A DNA stretch of 64,000 bases, from the NCBI RefSeq assembly GCF_003312875.1, contig NZ_CP015163.1, positions 2,108,001-2,172,000 on the forward strand, written 5' to 3'. The stretch comes from Amycolatopsis albispora (GTDB lineage: Bacteria > Actinomycetota > Actinomycetes > Mycobacteriales > Pseudonocardiaceae). Made by a program: the position numbers and the translations under genes. Below the pieces are notes generated by a model. It searched no databases and had not been told where the DNA came from. It saw nothing but the letters and a program-made list of their open reading frames with translations. This document shows positions 8,662 to 15,982 of this stretch, piece by piece (positions within the stretch are counted from its first letter, which is position 1; every line of letters starts with the position of its first letter).

Positions 8662-9294
8662 CTACGGAACGGCCGCGGCGAGTTCGTCCACGCTGCCGGA
8701 CATGACCGTCCGCAGGTGCCTGGTGAGGTGCTCGAGCGGCCAGTCCCACCAGGCGATCTCCAGCAGGCGCCCGATTTCCGCGGGGGTGTACCGGGTGCGG
8801 ATGAGCCGCGCCGGGTTGCCGCCGGCGATCCCGTAGTCGGGCACGTCCGAGGTGACCACCGAGCCCGACGCGATGATCGCGCCGTGGCCGATGCGCACGC
8901 CGGGCATCACCGTCACGCCGTAGCCGAACCACACGTCGTGGCCGACCACGGTGTCCCCGCGCCCGGGCAGCCCGGTGATCAGGTCGAAGTGGTCCGCCCA
9001 CGAGCCGCCCATGATCGGGAAGGGAAAGGTGGACGGGCCGTCCATGCGGTGGTTGGCGCCGTTCATGATGAACCGCACGCCGGTGCCGATCGCGCAGAAC
9101 CGGCCGATCACCAGCTTTTCCGGGCCGTAGTGGTAGAGCACGTTGCGGGTTTCGAACGCGGTGGCGTCGCCGGGGTCGTCGTAGTAGGTGAACTCCCCGG
9201 CCTCGATCAGCGGCGAGGTCACCAGCGGCTTGAGCAGCACCACCCGCGACTGGCCGGGCATCGGGTGGAGCACCGTCGGATCGGGCAGCGGCAT
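8662..9294 (-). CDS. Vat-type (xenobiotic) hexapeptide acetyltransferase
   Basis: The 210-residue protein is a left-handed beta-helix acyltransferase of the CatB/Vat group. The key segment FIMNGANHRMDG contains the His that acts as general base in streptogramin A acetyltransferases. GHDVWFGYGVTVMPGVRIG and GSVVTSDVPDYGIAGGNPARLI are classic hexapeptide and closing motifs, and the WWDWP tail is also typical. By family it would acetylate a hydroxyl of a xenobiotic such as virginiamycin M or chloramphenicol, but chromosomal homologues often have no proven resistance role. It is followed upstream by a TetR gene on the same strand with a 43-bp gap. Confidence 0.85.
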   Translation of the reverse strand: MPLPDPTVLHPMPGQSRVVLLKPLVTSPLIEAGEFTYYDDPGDATAFETRNVLYHYGPEKLVIGRFCAIGTGVRFIMNGANHRMDGPSTFPFPIMGGSWADHFDLITGLPGRGDTVVGHDVWFGYGVTVMPGVRIGHGAIIASGSVVTSDVPDYGIAGGNPARLIRTRYTPAEIGRLLEIAWWDWPLEHLTRHLRTVMSGSVDELAAAVP

Positions 9295-9337
9295 GCGGTG
9301 GTTTCCTCGCGGTCGTCCGGAACCAGCAGCGCGAAGC

Positions 9338-9910
9338 CTAGTGGCCGAGCACGGTGACGACCGTGGCGCGCACCGCCTCGCGGTCCGGTGCGGGGCCCGT
9401 CCGGTCGGCGAAGAGCAGGTGCGCCGAGCCGATCAGGGTCGGCGCCAGGCCGTCGACGTCCCCGCTGACCCGGCCGAGGTCCTGTTCGGCGGCGAGATAG
9501 TCCCGGACCAGCTCGACCGCCTCGGTCAGCACCGGCACGCCCGCCGGCCAGGTCTCGCGCAGGCGCGCCCGCAGTTCGTCCCGGAAGGTGATCAGCGCGA
9601 CGATCGCCACCGCGACCGAGCCGAAGACGGCGATCAGCGCGTCGGTCACGTTGTCGGCGACGGTCCCGGTGCCCGCCGACTCCCGCAGCTTCGCCGCCTG
9701 CTCGTCCATGCGCTCCACGCGGTCGAGCACGTATTCGGCGAGGAAGGCGTCGAAATCGGCGAAGTGCCGGTGCAGCACGCCCTTCGCGCAGCCCGCTTCG
9801 GTGGTCACCGCGCGGCTGGTCAGCCCGCTCGGCCCGGCACGGCGCAGCACGCGGTCGGCGGCTTCGAACAGCTGCGCTCGCACCGCGCGCAACGCGACCC
9901 CGGTCGGCAT
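9338..9910 (-). CDS. TetR-family transcriptional repressor
   Basis: The 190-residue protein has an N-terminal TetR helix-turn-helix (LFEAADRVLRRAGPSGLTSR, then AGCAKGVLHRHFADFDAFL) and an all-helical ligand domain. GAGGAGGG at 9918-9925 gives a very strong ribosome binding site for the ATG at 9910. Two near-identical palindromes lie between this start and the divergent methyltransferase start, so it most likely represses itself and that gene. The Vat-like acetyltransferase just downstream on the same strand may be co-transcribed. The ligand is unknown. Confidence 0.9.
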   Translation of the reverse strand: MPTGVALRAVRAQLFEAADRVLRRAGPSGLTSRAVTTEAGCAKGVLHRHFADFDAFLAEYVLDRVERMDEQAAKLRESAGTGTVADNVTDALIAVFGSVAVAIVALITFRDELRARLRETWPAGVPVLTEAVELVRDYLAAEQDLGRVSGDVDGLAPTLIGSAHLLFADRTGPAPDREAVRATVVTVLGH

Positions 9911-9929
9911 CGACGATCCCTCCTCGACG

Positions 9930-9967
9930 AGTGGGCACTTGCCCACTATGGTGGGCGCATGCCCACT
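9930..9967. promoter_or_regulatory. Duplicated palindromic operator between divergent tetR and methyltransferase genes
   Basis: Two inverted repeats of the form GTGGGC-N4-GCCCAC lie at 9931-9946 and 9951-9966, each followed by TAT. Their centres are exactly 20 bp apart, about two helical turns. As direct repeats, the two 20-mers agree at 17 positions. The second palindrome covers the ATG of the methyltransferase at 9959, so a bound TetR dimer pair would block its transcription or early elongation. Confidence 0.8.
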
Positions 9968-10732
9968 ATAGGTGAGTCGTTCGGCATCGACGCCGAACGC
10001 TACGACCGCATGCGCCCGAGCTATCCCGGCGCGCTCATCGACAGCATCCTCGCGGCGAGCCCCGGCAAGGAGGTCCTCGACGTCGGCTGCGGCACCGGGA
10101 TCGCGGCCCGCCAGTTCCAGGCGGCCGGGTGCACCGTGCTCGGGGTCGAACCCGACGAGCGGATGGCACGGTTCGCCCGCACCACCGGCGTCGAGGTCGA
10201 GGTGGCGACCATCGAAACCTGGGAACCCGGCGACCGGCGCTTCGACGCGGTGATCGCCGGGCAGGCCTGGCACTGGGTGGATCCGGTCGCGGGCGCCGCC
10301 AAGGTGGCCCGCGTGCTCCGGCCCGGCGGCACGTTCACCGCGTTCTGGCACGTGTTCGTCGCACCCGGCGAGGTCAACGACGCGTTCGTGACCGCCTTCG
10401 AGCGGGTGAATCCCGGCTCCCCGTTCAACTTCCGCGGGGTGGCCGAGCGCGGCTACCAGCCGCTGATCGACCGGACCGCCGACGGTCTCCGGACCGCGGG
10501 CGGGTTCGGCACGCCCGAGCAGGGCAGCTTCGCCTGGGAACGGCACTACAGCCGGGACGAATGGCTCGACCACCTGCCGACCACCGGCGCGCTCACGCAA
10601 CTGCCCGCGGAACCGCTCGCCGTCGTGCTGACCGAGGTCGGTGCCGCCATCGACGCCATCGGCGGTGGTTTCACCATGCGCTCCACCACCGAGTCGATCA
10701 CCGCGGTGCGCGATGCACCCGGCGCTGCTTGA
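9959..10732 (+). CDS. Class I SAM-dependent methyltransferase
   Basis: A 257-residue methyltransferase with motif I EVLDVGCGTGIAARQFQ, motif II VLGVEPDERMARFA and the segment FDAVIAGQAWHWVDP, followed by VLRPGGTFTAFWHVF. The N-terminus FGIDAERYDRMRPSYP is typical of the small-molecule Methyltransf_11/25 group. The start codon lies inside the second tetR operator. The only Shine-Dalgarno-like sequence, GGTGGGC, is 2 nt away, so translation may be leaderless. It is expected to be de-repressed by the ligand of the divergent TetR protein. The acceptor substrate is unknown. Confidence 0.86.
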   Translation: MPTIGESFGIDAERYDRMRPSYPGALIDSILAASPGKEVLDVGCGTGIAARQFQAAGCTVLGVEPDERMARFARTTGVEVEVATIETWEPGDRRFDAVIAGQAWHWVDPVAGAAKVARVLRPGGTFTAFWHVFVAPGEVNDAFVTAFERVNPGSPFNFRGVAERGYQPLIDRTADGLRTAGGFGTPEQGSFAWERHYSRDEWLDHLPTTGALTQLPAEPLAVVLTEVGAAIDAIGGGFTMRSTTESITAVRDAPGAA

Positions 10733-10792
10733 CGCGTCCGGCTGTTATCGCTAACACTGCGCTGGTCCTGCTCCCGGCGCGGTGAGGTGGCC

Positions 10793-13633
10793 ATGCCTGC
10801 TCAACCCGGCTTTTCCCGGTCTGCCAAGGAATTCGGCGACAGCGCGCACGGCGTGAACGGCCCGGATGTCCGGCCCGCCGCACATCTGGGCCGCCGCGGT
10901 TTCCTGCGTGGCGCGGCACTGGCCACCGCCGTGCCGCTGCTCCCCGCCTGGCCCGCGGCGCACGCGCACGCCAAGCCGGTCCAGGCCGCGGGTCCCGCGC
11001 TCGCCGAGCCGTTCCCGCTGGCCGACGTCAAGCTCACCGACGGCCTCTTCGCGGCCAAGCGCGCCCTCGTCCTGGACCACGCGCGCGGCTACGACGTGGA
11101 TCGCCTGCTCCAGGTTTTCCGCGCCAACGCGGGACTCCCCACGCTCGGCGCGGTCGCGCCGGGCGGCTGGGAAGGCCTCGACGGTGAGGCCAACGGCAAT
11201 CTGCGCGGCCACTACACCGGCCACTTCCTCACCCTGCTCGCCCAGGCCCACGCCAGCACCGGTGAGGCCGTGTTCACCGACCGCCTCCGGTACATGATCG
11301 GCGCGCTGACCGAGGTCCGCGACGCGCTCCGCCGCGATCCCGTCGTGCTCAGCACTCCGGGCCGGTTCGGCCGGGCCCTGGAGCACGTGCGCGGTTCCTA
11401 CCAGTACCTCGACCTGCCCGCCGGGGTGCTCGCCGGGACCACCGCCGTCACGCTGTCGGCGTGGGTGCGCCCGGACCACGACGCCAGCTGGACCCGGGTG
11501 TTCGACTTCGGCAACGACACCACCCGCTACCTGTTCCTGGCCACCCGCACCGCGACCGGCGTGCCGCGCTTCGCCATCACCACCGGCGGCCCCGGCCAGG
11601 AGCAGGTCGTCGACGGCACGGCACCGCTGTCCCCCGGCACCTGGAGCCATCTCGCGGTGACGCTCGACGGCACCGCCGGGACGCTGTACGTCAACGGTGT
11701 GGTGGCCGGGCGCAACCCGGCGATGACGCTCACCCCGGCCGCGCTCGGCCCGCTGGCCCACCACTGGATCGGCCGCTCGCACTTCCCCGACCCGGTGTTC
11801 GCCGGGGCCTTCGACCAGGTGGACATCTTCTCGCGGGCGCTGTCCGCCGCCGAGATCGCGCACCTTCAACACACGCCGTCACCCGGCGACCTCGCCTCCT
11901 ACCGCCTGGACGAGACCACCGGGAGCACCTTCGCCGACGGGTCCGGCCGCGGCCTGACCGCCACGCTGCGCCGCACCTGGGGCGGCCCGAGCCACCCCGG
12001 TTTCCTGGCCGCCTATCCCGAAACGCAGTTCATCACGCTGGAGTCGATGACCTCGGGCAACTACACCGTGGTCTGGGCGCCGTACTACACCGCGCACAAG
12101 ATCCTGCGCGGCCTGCTCGACGCGTATCTGACCACAAAGGACACCCGTGCCCTCGATCTCGCTTCCGGCCTGTGCGACTGGATGCACTCGCGGCTGGCGA
12201 AGCTGCCCAAGGCCACGCTCCAGCGGATGTGGGGCATCTTCTCCAGCGGTGAGTTCGGCGGCATCGTGGAGGCGATCTGCGACGTGCACGCGCACACCGG
12301 GAAACCCGAGCACCTCGCGCTGGCCAGGCTGTTCGACCTCGACCACCTCATCGACTCGTGCGCCGCGGGCACCGACGTGCTCACCGGGCTGCACGCCAAC
12401 CAGCACATACCGATCTTCACCGGCCTGCTGCGGCTGCACGACGCCACCGGCGAACAGCGTTATCTCGACGCCGCGCGGAACTTCTGGCCGATGGTGGTGC
12501 CACCGCGGATGTACAGCATCGGCGGCACCAGCACCGGTGAGTTCTGGCGTGAACCCGGCGCCATCGCGAGCACGCTGTCCGAGGTCAACGCGGAAACCTG
12601 CTGCGCGCACAACCTGCTCAAGCTCACCCGCGCGCTGTTCCGCCGCGAACCCGCGCCGAAGTACGCCGACTACTACGAACGCACGCTGTACAACCAGATC
12701 CTGGGGTCCAAACAGGACACTCCGGATCCGGAGAAGCCTCGCGTCACCTACTTCATCGGGCTGGCACCGGGCCACGTCCGCGACTACACGCCCAAACAGG
12801 GCACCACCTGCTGCGAGGGCACCGGCCTGGAAAGCGCCACGAAGTACCAGGATTCGGTGTACTTCCGCGGTGACGGCGACTCGGCGCTGTACGTCAACCT
12901 CTACAGCCCGTCGACGCTCACCTGGACCGCGAAGGGCGTCACGATCACGCAGCGGACGGCCTTCCCGGTGGAGCAGGGCACCCGGCTCACCATCGGCGGC
13001 ACCGCGCAGTTCACCCTGCGCCTGCGGGTTCCGGCGTGGTGCCTGGACGGGTTCGAAGTCCGCGTCAACAACACCGTGGTGACGCAACCGGCGGTGCCCG
13101 GCAGCTACTTCGACCTCACGCGCACCTGGCAGCACGGCGACACCATCAGCGTCCGCTTGCCGTTCCGCTTCCGCACCGAAGCAACACCGGACAACCCTGC
13201 TGTCCAGAGCCTTTTCTACGGCCCGGTCAACCTGGTCGCCCGCGATCCGCGCAAGACCTTCCTCCGCTTTTCCTTCCACGGCAAGGCTGCCCTCGACGGT
13301 GACCTGAGCGACGCGTTCACGCCGATCCCCGGCAAGCCGCTGCACTTCCTCGCGGAAGGCATCGAGTTCGCGCCCTTCCACGAAGGCACCGAAGATCCGG
13401 CGCACGTCTACTTCGAACGGCACGAACCGGCGATCGTGTTCGGCGGTCTCGACTCGGGCGTGGCGAATCCGGTGCGCGCCAACGGTTTCACCCTGCTCGA
13501 CGACCTCTGGTCCCACGCCCCGTTCCGCTCCAAGGCGGACTTCGTGGCCAGGGTCCGGTCGGCGGCCCGCACCTGGCAGCTGAGCGCGGAAGACACCGCC
13601 GGCGTGCTCGCCACCGCGCGGGCCGCCTACTGA
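10793..13633 (+). CDS. Secreted GH127-type glycoside hydrolase split by a LamG insertion
   Basis: A 946-residue protein with a Tat signal (GRRGFLRGAALATAVPLL, then AHAHA). The GH127 (beta-L-arabinofuranosidase) framework is visible at its start, NGNLRGHYTGHFLTLLAQAHA, and resumes with PETQFITLESM. The active-site region has GEFWREPG, ETCCAHNLLKLTRALF and TTCCEGTGLESATKYQ, containing the Glu and Cys residues that this family uses around a zinc site. About residues 184-400 form a LamG/concanavalin domain (LSAWVRPDHDASWTRVFDF, then WSHLAVTLDGTAGTLYVNG) inserted inside the N-terminal catalytic region. ATG 10793 is preferred over GTG 10787 because of GGTGAGG upstream. Its end overlaps the convergent permease gene by 7 bp. 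Confidence 0.86.
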   Translation: MPAQPGFSRSAKEFGDSAHGVNGPDVRPAAHLGRRGFLRGAALATAVPLLPAWPAAHAHAKPVQAAGPALAEPFPLADVKLTDGLFAAKRALVLDHARGYDVDRLLQVFRANAGLPTLGAVAPGGWEGLDGEANGNLRGHYTGHFLTLLAQAHASTGEAVFTDRLRYMIGALTEVRDALRRDPVVLSTPGRFGRALEHVRGSYQYLDLPAGVLAGTTAVTLSAWVRPDHDASWTRVFDFGNDTTRYLFLATRTATGVPRFAITTGGPGQEQVVDGTAPLSPGTWSHLAVTLDGTAGTLYVNGVVAGRNPAMTLTPAALGPLAHHWIGRSHFPDPVFAGAFDQVDIFSRALSAAEIAHLQHTPSPGDLASYRLDETTGSTFADGSGRGLTATLRRTWGGPSHPGFLAAYPETQFITLESMTSGNYTVVWAPYYTAHKILRGLLDAYLTTKDTRALDLASGLCDWMHSRLAKLPKATLQRMWGIFSSGEFGGIVEAICDVHAHTGKPEHLALARLFDLDHLIDSCAAGTDVLTGLHANQHIPIFTGLLRLHDATGEQRYLDAARNFWPMVVPPRMYSIGGTSTGEFWREPGAIASTLSEVNAETCCAHNLLKLTRALFRREPAPKYADYYERTLYNQILGSKQDTPDPEKPRVTYFIGLAPGHVRDYTPKQGTTCCEGTGLESATKYQDSVYFRGDGDSALYVNLYSPSTLTWTAKGVTITQRTAFPVEQGTRLTIGGTAQFTLRLRVPAWCLDGFEVRVNNTVVTQPAVPGSYFDLTRTWQHGDTISVRLPFRFRTEATPDNPAVQSLFYGPVNLVARDPRKTFLRFSFHGKAALDGDLSDAFTPIPGKPLHFLAEGIEFAPFHEGTEDPAHVYFERHEPAIVFGGLDSGVANPVRANGFTLLDDLWSHAPFRSKADFVARVRSAARTWQLSAEDTAGVLATARAAY

Positions 13634-14670
13634 GGCACGCGCACGCGTGGCCGCGAGGTCCGGTACAGGATCAGCACGAACGCCGGGACGCCGATGATCG
13701 AGGTGACCACGCCGACCGGCACCTCCTGCGGGTCGAGCGCGGTGCGGGCGAGCGTGTCCACCCAGACCAGGAACACCGCACCGGCCACCGCGGTCACCGG
13801 CAGCAGGCGGCTGTGCCCCGGCCCGGTCAGCGCCCGCACCGCGTGCGGCAGCACCAGCCCGACAAAGCCGACCGCGCCGACCGCGCTGACCAGCGACGCG
13901 GTCAGCAGCGCGGTGGCGCACAGCAGCACGATCCGGATCCGCCCGACCGCGACGCCCAGCGCGGCGGCGGTGTCCTGCCCGAGCGCGAACACGTCCAGCG
14001 CGCGGGCGTGCCCGAAGCAGACGCCCAGCGAGACGGCCAGCACGGCCGCGCACACCGCGACCTCGGTCCACGACGCGCTGGTGAAGGAGCCGAGCAGCCA
14101 GAACAACACCCCGCGCGTGGTCTCGGCGTCGGCGGCGGTGAGCACGATGAACGAGGTGAGCGCGGAGAACAGCTGCATCGCCGCGACCCCGGACAGCACC
14201 ACCCGGTCGGTGCTGCCACCCACGATCCGGCTGAGCACGAGCACCGCCGCGAACGACAGGGCGGCCCCGGCGAAAGCACCGGCGGACAGCGAAACCACAC
14301 CGCCGCCGACGCCGAGCACCACGACCATCACCGCGCCGGTGGACGCCCCGGACGACACGCCCAGCACGAACGGCTCGGCCAGCGGATTCCGCAACAGCGA
14401 CTGCATCACCACACCGCACACCGCCAGCCCCGCCCCGCACACCGCCGCCAGCAGCGCCCGGGGCAGGCGCAGGTGCCAGACGATGCCGTCGCGCAGCGGG
14501 CCGAGCACCGGATCGGCCAGCCCGAGGTGCGCCAGCACGGTCGAATAGACCTCGCCGATGCCGATCCCGGCCGGGCCGATGGTGATCGCCACCGCGATCG
14601 AGACCACGAGCAGGGCCAGGCCGAGCACGCAGAACCAGGCGATCTGCGACCCCGCCGGCGGCCGCCTCAC
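13627..14670 (-). CDS. FecCD/BtuC-type ABC transporter permease (cobalamin/corrinoid candidate)
   Basis: This 347-residue, roughly ten-helix permease starts at GTG 14670, overlapping the stop of the upstream binding-protein gene (GTGA). Family signatures are LRLPRALLAAVCGAGLAVCG, MQSLLRNPLAEPFVLGVSSG and, near the end, GAVGFVGLVLPHAVRALTGPGHS, the coupling-helix region that contacts the ATPase. FecCD permeases carry siderophores or cobalamin. The cobalamin riboswitch ahead of the operon argues for a corrinoid or a related cobalt compound. No ATPase gene follows, because the next gene is convergent, so an ATPase must be supplied from elsewhere. Confidence 0.9.
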   Translation of the reverse strand: MRRPPAGSQIAWFCVLGLALLVVSIAVAITIGPAGIGIGEVYSTVLAHLGLADPVLGPLRDGIVWHLRLPRALLAAVCGAGLAVCGVVMQSLLRNPLAEPFVLGVSSGASTGAVMVVVLGVGGGVVSLSAGAFAGAALSFAAVLVLSRIVGGSTDRVVLSGVAAMQLFSALTSFIVLTAADAETTRGVLFWLLGSFTSASWTEVAVCAAVLAVSLGVCFGHARALDVFALGQDTAAALGVAVGRIRIVLLCATALLTASLVSAVGAVGFVGLVLPHAVRALTGPGHSRLLPVTAVAGAVFLVWVDTLARTALDPQEVPVGVVTSIIGVPAFVLILYRTSRPRVRVPQ

Positions 14671-15665
14671 GCCAGCCCGAACTTCCGCAACGCCTCGCCG
14701 ACCTGCTCGGTGCCGTCGACGGTGCGCAGCGACGGGTTCATCGCCTGCCCGCTGAGCAGCACGTACCGCTTGTGCTTCACCGCGTCGAGGTCCTTGGTGA
14801 CCGGATGCGACTCGAGAAAGGCGATTTTGGCTTCGCCGTTCTCGGCGGTCTGCGACCGGCGCGTGAGATCCCCGAGCACGATCACCTGCGGATTGCGCTC
14901 GGCCACGGTTTCCCAGTTGATCTGCGGCCATTCCGCGCGCGTGTCATCGAAGACGTTCTTCGCGCCGAGCGTGGTGGTGATGATGCCGGGCGCGCCGCAG
15001 CATCCGGCCAGATAGGGCGATTCGGCGTTGGCGAACCAGTACAGCAGGCTCGTGCCACCCGACCGCAGAGCCGCGCGCTGCATCCGCCCCTGCAACTCGG
15101 CGACCAGCCGCTCGCCCCGGTCCGCCACACCGAACACCGTCGCCAGCTGGCGGATCTCGGTGTAGAGCACGTCCATGGTGAGCGTCTCGGTGCGCACGCC
15201 GTCGCCGCCGGCGTTGTTGTCCTTGAGGCAGTCGGTCGGCGAGACATAGGTCGGCACGCCGAGCTGCTCGAACTGCTCGCGGGTCGCCACGCCGCCCTGG
15301 CCCAGCGTCGAGACGAACGACGCCGCGACGAAGTCGGGCTCGACCGCCAGCACGGCCTCGAAGGAGGGGTTGTTCTCGGCCAGGCGCGGCACCTTGGCGT
15401 TGTCGGCGGCCAGCGCGGGCAGCACCGGGTCGGTCCAGGTGGCGGTGCCCGCCATCCGGTCGGCCAGGCCCAGCGCGAGCATGATCTCGGCGCTGCCCTG
15501 GTTCAACGCGACCGCGCGCCGCGGCGGGCTGACCACCTTCACCTGGTGCCCGCAGTTCTCGACGGTCGTGGTGGCCCCGGAATCGGCGGGCGCCGGTGTG
15601 GTGCCGCAGCCGGCCAGCACCAGGAGCCCGGCGAAGAACAGGTGGGGGGAACGGAATTTCGGCAC
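14667..15665 (-). CDS. ABC transporter substrate-binding lipoprotein (BtuF/FepB-like), riboswitch-controlled
   Basis: A 332-residue lipoprotein with lipobox VLAGC. The fold is the class III periplasmic-binding type used for siderophores and vitamin B12: RRAVALNQGSAEIMLALGL, then the hinge region VEPDFVAASFVSTLGQGG, and INWETVAERNPQVIVLGD in the second lobe. The start is GTG 15665 with AGGGA 7 nt upstream. It lies directly downstream of a cobalamin riboswitch and is translationally coupled to the permease gene. The most likely cargo is cobalamin or another corrinoid. A ferric-siderophore role is less likely because I see no iron box here. Confidence 0.88.
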   Translation of the reverse strand: MPKFRSPHLFFAGLLVLAGCGTTPAPADSGATTTVENCGHQVKVVSPPRRAVALNQGSAEIMLALGLADRMAGTATWTDPVLPALAADNAKVPRLAENNPSFEAVLAVEPDFVAASFVSTLGQGGVATREQFEQLGVPTYVSPTDCLKDNNAGGDGVRTETLTMDVLYTEIRQLATVFGVADRGERLVAELQGRMQRAALRSGGTSLLYWFANAESPYLAGCCGAPGIITTTLGAKNVFDDTRAEWPQINWETVAERNPQVIVLGDLTRRSQTAENGEAKIAFLESHPVTKDLDAVKHKRYVLLSGQAMNPSLRTVDGTEQVGEALRKFGLA

Positions 15666-15714
15666 GGATGTCCCTGCGTCGAGGGCTCGGACGCGGAGCC
15701 CAGTCGGTCAACGG

Positions 15715-15731
15715 CCCCGGCGGCGCCGGGG
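15715..15731 (-). terminator. GC hairpin in the riboswitch expression platform
   Basis: Two perfect 7-bp arms, CCCCGGC and GCCGGGG, flank a 3-nt loop directly downstream of the riboswitch aptamer and about 50 nt before the binding-protein start. No T-run follows on the minus strand. It may act as part of the switch or as a Rho-independent-like pause rather than a standard terminator. Confidence 0.45.
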
Positions 15732-15880
15732 TGCCAGCAGGTCTTCGGACTCGGGGTCGTCCGGGCAGAACGCCTTCCCGGACCGGGGTCCAGTGGCCGT
15801 TGTCCTGCCCGTCGCCGCTCACCGCTGCGCGTCAGCTCCGGATTCTCACCGGATTCCCTACGACTGGCGTGCGCACGCTA
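15728..15880 (-). ncRNA. Cobalamin (adenosylcobalamin) riboswitch
   Basis: Read on the minus strand the region contains, in order, GGGAATCCGGTGAGAATCCG, then GAGCTGACGCGCAGCGGTGA, then GCCACTGG, GGGAAGGC and the B12 box GAGTCCGAAGACCTGC. These are the conserved blocks of the cobalamin aptamer. The closing stem GCCAG (around 15864-15868) pairs with CTGGC (around 15733-15737). It lies in the leader of the binding protein/permease operon and should lower expression when adenosylcobalamin is plentiful. The exact ends are estimated. Confidence 0.92.
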
Positions 15881-15982
15881 CCACGCGTCCCACCGGCGGA
15901 GTCTTGACCAGCGTGTGGAATACCGTGCAATCTTTTCCGAAGTTGTTGGTTGTTGTTGAATAGCGTGCAGGAGCTGCCGAAG

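Noticed and set aside
11879..14440. An 853-codon minus-strand frame across the GH127 and permease genes.
   Set aside because: It overlaps two well supported genes and its translation is low-complexity Arg/Gly/Ala sequence without any motif.
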